Below are positions 1 through 5,734 of a stretch of DNA of 6,939 nt, one piece after another; the stretch's first letter is position 1, and every line of letters starts with the position of its first letter. A program made the translations under genes and the position numbers. Source of the stretch: an uncultured Lachnospiraceae bacterium (GTDB lineage: Bacteria > Bacillota > Clostridia > Lachnospirales > Lachnospiraceae); NCBI GenBank assembly GCA_946549155.1, contig CAMNQN010000180.1:1-6939 (forward strand). Reading direction: 5' to 3'. A model generated the notes under the pieces. The model did no database searches. It was not told the DNA's origin and saw only the letters and a list, made by a program, of their open reading frames with translations.

Positions 1-351
1 AGTATGCTGGACGCTCTGGGGCAGGACTATATCCGTACTGCCAGGGCGAAGGGGCTGAAAACAAAATGGATTCTGTTTAAGCATGCGCTGAGAAATTCGC
101 TGATTCCTGTAATTACTTATCTTGGGCCTCTGACTGCCGGAATTATCACCGGTTCTCTGGTGGTGGAGCAGATTTATAATATACCCGGTGTGGGCAGCTA
201 TTTCGTGTCAAGTATTCTGAACCGTGATTATCCCATCATCATGGGTACCACCATTTTGCTGGCGACGCTGATTGTGGTGATGAACCTGCTGGTGGATATT
301 GCGTACAAGATCGTTGACCCGCGCATCAATATTACAAAGAAAGGCAAGTAA
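1..351 (+). CDS. oppB: Oligopeptide ABC transporter permease OppB, C-terminal part (5' end outside window)
   Basis: This is the end of an inner-membrane permease subunit that forms half of the import channel of an Opp/Dpp-type peptide transporter. The reading frame is open from the first base, and the ATG at base 4 is an internal methionine, so the gene is truncated by the window edge. About 116 codons are present against roughly 305-320 in the family, so nearly two thirds is missing. Visible are the cytoplasmic EAA loop that contacts the ATPase (DYIRTARAKGLK, followed by HALRNSLIPVI), a transmembrane segment over about LGPLTAGIITGSLVVEQIY, the family-typical NIPGVGSYFVSSI stretch, a last transmembrane helix (TTILLATLIVVMNLLVDIAY) and the closing VDPRI motif. 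The stop lies 3 nt before the next permease gene, so the two are co-translated neighbours. The assignment as OppB rather than DppB rests on the linked genes; substrate cannot be read from this fragment. Confidence 0.93.
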   Translation, partial: SMLDALGQDYIRTARAKGLKTKWILFKHALRNSLIPVITYLGPLTAGIITGSLVVEQIYNIPGVGSYFVSSILNRDYPIIMGTTILLATLIVVMNLLVDIAYKIVDPRINITKKGK

Positions 352-354
352 GTT

Positions 355-1716
355 ATGGAAGGAAAAAAGACATTTCAGATGTTTCATGTGGACCCGGACC
401 GGGTTCAGGAGATAGACCAGATGTCGGATGCGGATTTTGCGTCTGCCTCCGCGGATGAGAAGGAATCCATGGTGCAGATGCACAAGAGTGTTTCCTACTG
501 GAAGGATGCCTGGAGAAGATTTAAACGTAACCACGTTTCTATGGGCGCTCTGGCTGTATTTATCCTGATTTTGATTTTTGCGTTTGTCGGCCCCATGTTT
601 GTGGATTACAGCTATGAGGAGCAGTACCGCAGCGCCCAGAAGCTGGGCCCCATGCAGTATTCCGAGAATGAACAGATGGTGCAGACGGTATTAAAGAACG
701 TGGACAGCGTGTATTCCACCTCCCTGAAATCCGGTTCTATGACCGCCATTAAAAAGGGAAGCTGGTATTTTGAGGCGGGAGGAAAGACCTACGCATTTAC
801 CCTGGAGAAGGGCATTGAGAAGGCCACGCTGATGTTTGACGCGGACGCGGAAAATCCGGTTACCGTGGGCTATGACAAGGACTGGGAGGACGGTGCTTAC
901 AAGGAAGTGACTGTGATTGAGACCACACAGGATCCGGCGGAGGGCGCCCAGAAGCTGGAGCTTAGCACCCGGGTATTTCCCCATGTGTTTGGGACGGACT
1001 CCCAGGGCCGTGACCTGATGGCCAGATGTATGTACGGCGCGCGGGTATCCATCATCATCGGTGTGGTGGCTGCCCTGATTGTGCTGGTGATCGGTTCCAT
1101 CTACGGGTCCATCGCGGGCTTCTGCGGAGGAAAAGTGGATTTTATCATGATGCGTGTGGTGGATCTGATCTACTCCGTGCCGGATGTGCTGATCGTTTTG
1201 CTGCTGCAGGTGGTATTGAAGGCGCCGCTGCAGAACTGGTTTGATACCTCCTCCTTCCCGCTGGTGAAAGCCTTAAGTACGCTGGGCGTAGGGATTGTAA
1301 GTATCTTTATTACCTTCGCGCTGCTGTACTGGGTAGGATTGTCCCGTATTATCCGCGGTCAGGTACTGATGCTGAAGGAACAGGAATATGTGACGGCAGC
1401 CACGGTGCTGGGGGCTTCCTCCGGCCGGATTATCCGCCGCCATCTGCTGCCCAACTGCATCGGCCAGCTGATTATTTCCACCTGCCTGCAGATTCCTTCC
1501 GCTATTTTCCTGGAGTCCTTCCTGTCCTATTTAGGACTGGGCGTATCGGCTCCCATGGCATCCTTAGGTTCCCTGTGTTCCGACGCGAAGGAAACGTTTT
1601 TGCTGTTCCCCTATCGTCTGCTGTTTCCCGCGCTTTTGCTGACGCTGATTGTGCTGAGCCTGAATCTGGTGGGCGACGGCCTGCGTGACGCGCTGGATCC
1701 GCGGCTGAAAGATTGA
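355..1716 (+). CDS. oppC: Oligopeptide ABC transporter permease OppC with enlarged external loops
   Basis: Second channel subunit of the Opp importer, 453 residues against about 300 for E. coli OppC as I recall it. Order of parts: acidic cytoplasmic tail 1-50, the WRRFKRNH pre-membrane motif at 53-60, first membrane helix about 63-83, an unusually long external segment 84-211, the hallmark FGTDSQGRD at 212-220, helices near 231-255 and 270-288, a second long external stretch about 289-310, a helix near 311-330, the EAA loop 344-367 (EYVTAATVLGAS, then HLLPN), and two C-terminal helices ending in GDGLRDALDPR. From FGTD onward it aligns by eye closely with E. coli OppC, so the family call is secure. 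About 100 of the extra residues lie between helix 1 and FGTD and have a soluble, aromatic/charged composition with no membrane helix. The ATG follows oppB by 3 nt with a modest AAAGG at 340-344. Confidence 0.96.
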   Translation: MEGKKTFQMFHVDPDRVQEIDQMSDADFASASADEKESMVQMHKSVSYWKDAWRRFKRNHVSMGALAVFILILIFAFVGPMFVDYSYEEQYRSAQKLGPMQYSENEQMVQTVLKNVDSVYSTSLKSGSMTAIKKGSWYFEAGGKTYAFTLEKGIEKATLMFDADAENPVTVGYDKDWEDGAYKEVTVIETTQDPAEGAQKLELSTRVFPHVFGTDSQGRDLMARCMYGARVSIIIGVVAALIVLVIGSIYGSIAGFCGGKVDFIMMRVVDLIYSVPDVLIVLLLQVVLKAPLQNWFDTSSFPLVKALSTLGVGIVSIFITFALLYWVGLSRIIRGQVLMLKEQEYVTAATVLGASSGRIIRRHLLPNCIGQLIISTCLQIPSAIFLESFLSYLGLGVSAPMASLGSLCSDAKETFLLFPYRLLFPALLLTLIVLSLNLVGDGLRDALDPRLKD

Positions 1717-1730
1717 GGAGGTGACTGAAA

Positions 1731-2744
1731 ATGGATAATAAACTGTTAGAGGTAAAGGATTTAAGAGTTTCCTTCTTTACTCCCGCTGGTGAAGTAAAGG
1801 CTGTGGACGGCATTAGTTATGACATTCATGAAAATGAAGTGATGGGTGTGGTGGGCGAGTCCGGTTCCGGAAAGTCGGTGGAGGCTTACTCCATCATGGG
1901 CCTGCTTGCCAATCCCGGAAAGGTGGTGGGCGGCAGCATTACCTTCCAGGGGGAGGATGTGCTGGCCTACACAGAAGAGCAGAGAAGAGACTTTCGCGGG
2001 AAGAAGGTGGGGATGATTTTCCAGAATCCCATGACCTGCCTCAATCCCGTATATACGATAGGAGACCAGCTCATGGAGGCGCTGCGCTGCCATGACAAGT
2101 CCATTTCCAAGCAGGAGGCCAGAGCCCGGGCGGTGGAGATGCTGGAGCTGGTGGGCATTAACAATGCGGACAAGCGTGTGGACCAGTATCCCCACGAGTT
2201 TTCCGGCGGTATGCGCCAGCGCGCCATGATCGCCATGGCCATGATCTGCCATCCGAAGCTGCTGATTGCGGACGAACCCACCACGGCGCTGGATGTGACG
2301 ATTCAGGCTCAGATTTTGGACCTGATGAAGGATCTGCAGAAAAAGACCGGCATGGCCATCATATTTATCACCCATAACCTGGGTGTGGTGGCGGAAATCT
2401 GCGATAAGGTCAGCGTAATGTACGCGGGACACATCATGGAGCAGGGCAAGGTGAATGACATTTTCTATGCCCCGGCCCATCCCTACACGAAGGGCCTGCT
2501 GCGCTCCCTGCCGAATCTGGATGAAAAGGAGCGGAACCGTCTGATTCCCATCGAGGGGACGCCGGTGGATCTTCTGGATCCCCCCAAGGGCTGCAGCTTT
2601 GGACCCCGGTGCGAACACTGCATGAAGGTATGTCTTACGAAGAAGCCTCCCCTGGTGGAGGTGGGAGACGGCCACGTTTCCGCGTGCTGGCTCCATGTGA
2701 AAGAAATGAAGGCGCAGAAGGCCGGTAAGGAGGAAAACGTATGA
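1731..2744 (+). CDS. oppD: Oligopeptide ABC transporter ATP-binding protein OppD
   Basis: One of the two cytoplasmic ATPases that power uptake through OppB-OppC. All nucleotide-binding motifs are intact in the 337-residue product: Walker A GESGSGKS at 42-49, Q-loop Gln98, signature FSGGMRQR at 157-164, Walker B LLIADEP at 177-183, D-loop TALD at 185-188 and switch His215. The order and the signature wording match the OppD/DppD branch. The C-terminal oligopeptide/dipeptide transporter domain follows (HPYTKGLL from 250, then GCSFGPRC). It carries Cys288, Cys294, Cys301 and Cys319, the four positions that in related Dpp/Opp ATPases have been reported to hold an iron-sulfur cluster; Cys297 is an extra. 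Start choice is clear: AGGAGGTG at 1716-1723 begins on the last base of the oppC stop and is 7 nt before the ATG. Length is normal for the family. Confidence 0.97.
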   Translation: MDNKLLEVKDLRVSFFTPAGEVKAVDGISYDIHENEVMGVVGESGSGKSVEAYSIMGLLANPGKVVGGSITFQGEDVLAYTEEQRRDFRGKKVGMIFQNPMTCLNPVYTIGDQLMEALRCHDKSISKQEARARAVEMLELVGINNADKRVDQYPHEFSGGMRQRAMIAMAMICHPKLLIADEPTTALDVTIQAQILDLMKDLQKKTGMAIIFITHNLGVVAEICDKVSVMYAGHIMEQGKVNDIFYAPAHPYTKGLLRSLPNLDEKERNRLIPIEGTPVDLLDPPKGCSFGPRCEHCMKVCLTKKPPLVEVGDGHVSACWLHVKEMKAQKAGKEENV

Positions 2745-3733
2745 GCGGAGAGCGTAAGAAATTAGTGGAAGTGGAAAAGCTTCGCAAATATTTTCCGGTG
2801 AAGTCCGGTTTTATGAAGACGAATTACGTGCAGGCGGTGCAGGACATATCGCTGCATATTTTTGAGGGGGAGACGCTGGGGCTGGTGGGAGAATCCGGCT
2901 GCGGGAAAACCACCTTCGGGCGTACGCTGCTTCAGTTATATACTCCCACATCGGGAAAAATTGTTTACGATGGAAAAACTATTTTTGACAGTGAAAAGAA
3001 CATTCATGAAAAGATGCTGCCCTACCGCAGAAAGATGCAGCTGATTTTCCAGGATCCTTCCGCCTCCCTGGATCCCCGTATGACGGTGGGCGAGATTGTG
3101 GGCGAGGCGCTGGATATCCACAAGCTGCATCAGGGCAAGACGGAACGGCAGGACCGGATCAGTGAGCTGCTGACACGGGTGGGCTTAAATTCTGAGCATG
3201 CCAACCGGTTCCCCCATGAGTTTTCCGGCGGACAGCAGCAGAGAATCGGCATCGCCCGGGCACTGGCGGTGGAGCCGGAATTTATTGTCTGCGACGAGCC
3301 CATTTCCGCTCTGGACGTGTCCATTCAGTCCCAGGTGGTGAATATGCTGGAGGATCTGCAGGAGCAGATCGGGCTGACCTATCTGTTTATTGCCCATGAT
3401 CTGTCGGTGGTGCGCCATATTTCCAACCGTATCGGCGTGATGTATCTGGGCTGCCTGGTGGAGCTGGCGGAGAGCTATGAGCTGTGTGCCCATCCCATCC
3501 ATCCTTACGCCCAGACTCTGCTTTCTGCGGTGCCTATCGCGGATCCGGAGAAGACCAGATCCAGACAGCGGATTTTGCTGGAGGGAGATATTCCCAGTCC
3601 GTTAAACCCGCCCAGCGGCTGCCGGTTCCACACCCGCTGCCCCTACGCCACGGAGAAATGCTCCCAGGAAATTCCACAGCTGAAGGAATATTCGCCGGGA
3701 CATTACGCAGCCTGTCATATGTTGGATAAATAA
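2741..3733 (+). CDS. oppF: Oligopeptide ABC transporter ATP-binding protein OppF
   Basis: Partner ATPase of OppD, 330 residues, forming the heterodimer that drives the importer. Motifs are complete: Walker A GESGCGKT at 50-57, Q-loop Gln104, signature FSGGQQQR at 161-168, Walker B FIVCDEP at 181-187, D-loop SALD at 189-192, switch His219. The YFPV segment near 17-20 and the FSGGQQQRIGIARAL wording are typical of OppF/DppF rather than OppD. The C-terminal domain has Cys294, Cys300, Cys307 and Cys325, with the same spacing as the OppD cluster. The start overlaps the oppD stop as ATGA and has AAGGAGG at 2727-2733, 7 nt upstream, so translation is coupled and the 1:1 ratio of the two ATPases is favoured. 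It ends in two consecutive in-frame TAA codons (3731-3736). No terminator hairpin is visible after it, so read-through into oppA is likely. Confidence 0.97.
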   Translation: MSGERKKLVEVEKLRKYFPVKSGFMKTNYVQAVQDISLHIFEGETLGLVGESGCGKTTFGRTLLQLYTPTSGKIVYDGKTIFDSEKNIHEKMLPYRRKMQLIFQDPSASLDPRMTVGEIVGEALDIHKLHQGKTERQDRISELLTRVGLNSEHANRFPHEFSGGQQQRIGIARALAVEPEFIVCDEPISALDVSIQSQVVNMLEDLQEQIGLTYLFIAHDLSVVRHISNRIGVMYLGCLVELAESYELCAHPIHPYAQTLLSAVPIADPEKTRSRQRILLEGDIPSPLNPPSGCRFHTRCPYATEKCSQEIPQLKEYSPGHYAACHMLDK

Positions 3734-3758
3734 TAAGGTGGTAAAACCGAAAAAGTGC

Positions 3759-3788
3759 TTGCAATAGAACAGTATATACGCTTATAAT
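3759..3788 (+). promoter_or_regulatory. Predicted sigma-A-type promoter of oppA
   Basis: A TTGCAA -35 box (3759-3764) and a perfect TATAAT -10 box (3783-3788) are separated by 18 nt, in the AT-rich gap between oppF and oppA. Transcription would begin near 3795, leaving a leader of about 40 nt with the oppA ribosome binding site. This would let oppA be made at a higher level than the membrane complex while still being reached by read-through from oppF. The box match and location are seen; activity is inferred. Confidence 0.7.
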
Positions 3789-3821
3789 AAGCCATACGGT
3801 TCTTTGTAATAGAGAAAAAAC

Positions 3822-3828
3822 AAGGAGG
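3822..3828 (+). promoter_or_regulatory. Strong ribosome binding site of oppA with a T7 spacer
   Basis: AAGGAGG is a full match to the anti-Shine-Dalgarno core and is separated from the ATG by exactly seven T residues (3829-3835). The unstructured spacer and full SD suggest very efficient initiation, as expected for an abundant binding protein. It also fixes the oppA start. Confidence 0.85.
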
Positions 3829-3835
3829 TTTTTTT

Positions 3836-5521
3836 ATGAAAAAGGCATTATCTTTATTGCTTGCCGCAGGTATGGCCGTGTCCAGCCTGGGCGTAACCGC
3901 TTTTGCAGAAGAGGGGGGGGAATTTAACGTCAAGGCATGCATCGCTTCCGAGCCGGAGACACTGGATCCGAATATGGAAAGTTCCGTGGATGGCGCTGTA
4001 TATTCGATGCACCTGTTTGAGGGCCTGATGAAATATACCAACACCGAGAATGATGCTGCAGATGGTGACAGCAGAGTAAAGACCATGGAATATGACTATG
4101 GCCAGGCAGAGTCCTATGAGGTTTCTGAAGATGGACTGACCTACACCTTCACCCTTCGCGATGGTCTGAAATGGAGCGACGGCGAGCCGCTGACAGCCGG
4201 GGATTTCGTGTATTCCTGGAAGAGAATTGTAAATCCGGAGACGGCTGCTGATTACGGATATATCCTGAACGGTGTTGTGGAGAACGCTACGGCGATTAAT
4301 GACGGCGAGGCAGATCCCGATACCCTGGGCGTAGCTGCTCTGGATGATCGGACTCTGGAAGTGAAGCTGGAAGCTCCCTGCCCCTATTTTATCGGCCTTT
4401 GCGCCTTCGCTGCTCTGATGCCTCTGCGTCAGGATGTCATCGAGGAGTACGGCACGGAGTGGACAAATCCCGGAAATATGATTTCCAACGGCGCTTTTGT
4501 ACTGTCCAACTGGGAGCATGATAACTACATCGAGATGTCCAGAAACGACAACTACTATGATGCGGCCAATATCGGACCGGACAAGATCACCTGGTACTTA
4601 AGCGACAGCCAGAGCGCGCAGTTAGCAGCTTATCAGGCCGGCGAGTATGATTTCTTCTATGATATCCCCACCGACCAGATCCAGGCTCTGAGAGACGCCG
4701 GCGAGCTGTATACCGCAGACCAGATCTGTACTTATTACCTGTATATGAGCTGCGATAATATTCCGGACTGGAGAGTACGTGCGGCTATCGCTCTTTCCAT
4801 TGACCGTGAGAACATTGTTGAGAACGTGGTACAGGGCGGCCAGACTCCGGCTACCGGCCTGACGGCTGCTGGTATTACCGACAGCAACGGCACTGAGTGG
4901 ACGGAGAGAGTAGGCGAGACCATGTGGAATTCTCTGGCCGAGATGTATCCGGATTATGATCTGAGCACCTATTCCGGACGCTGTGAGCTGGCAGTAGCCC
5001 TGCTGGACGAGGCGGTAGCGGATGGCTACGATATCGCCACCACCATTACCTATGAGTACAATACCTCCGAGGCCCACAAGGCTATCGCGGAAGCGGTACA
5101 GGCTGACGTAGTGAACAACCTGGGCATCGACCTGACTCTGAACAACTCCGAGTGGCAGACCTACACCAATAACCTGTCTCTGGGTGAGTTCGGCCTGGCC
5201 CGTCTGGGATGGTCCGCAGACTACGATGACGCCATCACCTACATCGAGCTGTTCACCAACGGCAATTCTTACAACTATGGTAACTGGGTAAATGACGAGT
5301 ACACCGCTCTGATCGATGAGATCAAGACCATGCCGGCCGGCGAGGAGCGTGACGCGAAGATGGAGCAGGCGGAGAATATGCTGTTCGCAGAGGGCGGCTT
5401 CACCGTATGCCCGCTGTACTTCTACGTACAGAACTACTGCCTGTCTGAGGCAAGCGGTATCTCCAACGTAGGCTGGACTCCGCTGGGATACTTCAATTTC
5501 CATCATGCAACCCAGGGCTAA
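3836..5521 (+). CDS. oppA: Extracytoplasmic oligopeptide-binding protein OppA (SBP family 5), apparently non-lipidated
   Basis: The 561-residue substrate-capture protein of the importer, of the solute-binding family 5 (cluster C) type. Signal peptide: Lys2-Lys3, hydrophobic core about 4-20, and an AFA site with predicted cleavage between Ala24 and Glu25. There is no cysteine in or just after the hydrophobic core, so the lipobox usual for Gram-positive binding proteins is missing; the first Cys is 35 in an unsuitable VKAC context. Family marks are EPETLDP (39-45), LFEGL (60-64), LKWSDGEPLTAGDFVYSWKR (111-130), NGAFVLSNW (218-226), RVRAAIALSIDRE (313-325), GWSADYDD (458-465) and PLYFYVQN (526-533). 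Asp462 appears to correspond to the Asp of Salmonella OppA (in its GWCADYN motif) that binds the peptide amino terminus, which supports a peptide ligand. Eight cysteines remain in the mature part. Oligosaccharide binding, known for some family members, is the main alternative. Confidence 0.94.
   Translation: MKKALSLLLAAGMAVSSLGVTAFAEEGGEFNVKACIASEPETLDPNMESSVDGAVYSMHLFEGLMKYTNTENDAADGDSRVKTMEYDYGQAESYEVSEDGLTYTFTLRDGLKWSDGEPLTAGDFVYSWKRIVNPETAADYGYILNGVVENATAINDGEADPDTLGVAALDDRTLEVKLEAPCPYFIGLCAFAALMPLRQDVIEEYGTEWTNPGNMISNGAFVLSNWEHDNYIEMSRNDNYYDAANIGPDKITWYLSDSQSAQLAAYQAGEYDFFYDIPTDQIQALRDAGELYTADQICTYYLYMSCDNIPDWRVRAAIALSIDRENIVENVVQGGQTPATGLTAAGITDSNGTEWTERVGETMWNSLAEMYPDYDLSTYSGRCELAVALLDEAVADGYDIATTITYEYNTSEAHKAIAEAVQADVVNNLGIDLTLNNSEWQTYTNNLSLGEFGLARLGWSADYDDAITYIELFTNGNSYNYGNWVNDEYTALIDEIKTMPAGEERDAKMEQAENMLFAEGGFTVCPLYFYVQNYCLSEASGISNVGWTPLGYFNFHHATQG
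3913..3920 (+). repeat. Run of eight G in the oppA coding sequence
   Basis: An uninterrupted G8 tract spans the end of codon 26 to the first base of codon 29, two codons after the predicted signal peptidase site. A one-base slip here would shift the whole mature protein out of frame. It is either a neutral homopolymer, a spot prone to sequencing error, or a slippage site. Confidence 0.9.
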
Positions 5522-5555
5522 TCGTATTACTGAAAAAATTACAAAGAATAGTTTT

Positions 5556-5580
5556 GAGACGCGGGATTTTCCCGCGTCTC
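5556..5580 (+). terminator. Rho-independent terminator after oppA
   Basis: Arms GAGACGCGGGA (5556-5566) and TCCCGCGTCTC (5570-5580) are perfectly complementary over 11 bp with a TTT loop, starting 34 nt after the oppA stop. The downstream U-run is short (TTTGATT), so termination may be incomplete. No T-run follows on the opposite strand, so it is directed toward the oppA transcript. Confidence 0.85.
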
Positions 5581-5613
5581 TTTGATTCCCGGATAGGAAA
5601 AAAGAAAGAGGTG

Positions 5614-5622
5614 TGATACAAT
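5614..5622 (+). promoter_or_regulatory. Possible extended -10 promoter for the ROK regulator gene
   Basis: TGATACAAT combines an extended TGn element with a five-of-six match to TATAAT (TACAAT, 5617-5622). No convincing -35 box lies 16-18 nt upstream; TTGATT at 5582-5587 is too far (29 nt). Transcription would begin near 5629 and leave a leader of about 75 nt. This reading excludes translation of the small ORF whose ATG begins at 5621, because that ATG overlaps the -10 box. Placement just after a terminator makes a separate promoter for the regulator reasonable. Confidence 0.35.
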
Positions 5623-5734
5623 GGGAAGAGGAAAGCCGGCGGGCTTAAGGGACGGCAGGAGGGCGGACAGCACGGCGGCTGATGGAAGAAGCAGGAGAAA
5701 ACAGAATGACAAAATTAGGTGTGAACAGAGATAA
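5621..5734 (+). CDS. Possible 37-residue basic leader peptide overlapping the ROK gene start
   Basis: An ATG at 5621 is preceded by AAGAGG with 9 nt spacing to the start and opens a 37-codon frame, ending at TAA 5732-5734, in a different frame from the ROK gene and overlapping its first 29 nt. The peptide is arginine-rich and hydrophilic (begins MGRGKPAGLRDGRR), with no signal peptide or membrane segment, and I recognise no family. If real, it could couple translation to the regulator gene. Against it: short random ORFs are common in GC-moderate DNA, its ATG overlaps a candidate -10 box, and its composition looks like untranslated purine-rich leader. I hold it as a candidate only. Confidence 0.22.
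   Translation: MGRGKPAGLRDGRRADSTAADGRSRRKQNDKIRCEQR
5693..5697 (+). promoter_or_regulatory. Ribosome binding site deciding the ROK regulator start
   Basis: AGGAG lies 8 nt before the ATG at 5706. The upstream in-frame ATG at 5682 has no comparable purine-rich site, and the eight residues it would add (MEEAGENR) are encoded by the SD region itself. This favours 5706 as the true start. Confidence 0.75.

Noticed and set aside
1761..2696. A 311-codon open frame on the minus strand across oppD
   Set aside because: Its product has no recognisable domain, is rich in His/Leu/Gly as expected of antisense translation, and the plus strand here has every ABC ATPase motif in order.
3745..3801. AACCG and CGGTT inverted pair flanking the oppA promoter as a possible operator
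   Set aside because: Only 5 bp match, arms are 47 nt apart and neighbouring bases do not extend the symmetry; expected by chance.
3800..3815. Imperfect dyad TTCTTT...AGAGAA at the predicted oppA transcription start as an operator
   Set aside because: Short, AT-rich, one mismatch in six, with no second copy elsewhere in the window (for example before the ROK gene) to support a binding site.
4622..5506. A 294-codon open frame on the minus strand across oppA
   Set aside because: The oppA frame shows clear family-5 motifs throughout; the antisense frame is open because of biased codon use, and it lacks a recognisable family.
5633..5646. AAGCC-GGCG-GGCTT hairpin in the ROK leader as an attenuator or riboswitch part
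   Set aside because: A 5-bp stem without a U-run or other conserved structure; no riboswitch core recognised.
5682..5705. Upstream ATG at 5682 as the start of the ROK protein
   Set aside because: It has no good ribosome binding site, and the added residues come from the SD region of the better ATG at 5706.
5621..5734. Small ORF as an Opp-imported peptide pheromone precursor
   Set aside because: The peptide lacks any signal sequence or hydrophobic C-terminal end, and is arginine-rich throughout.
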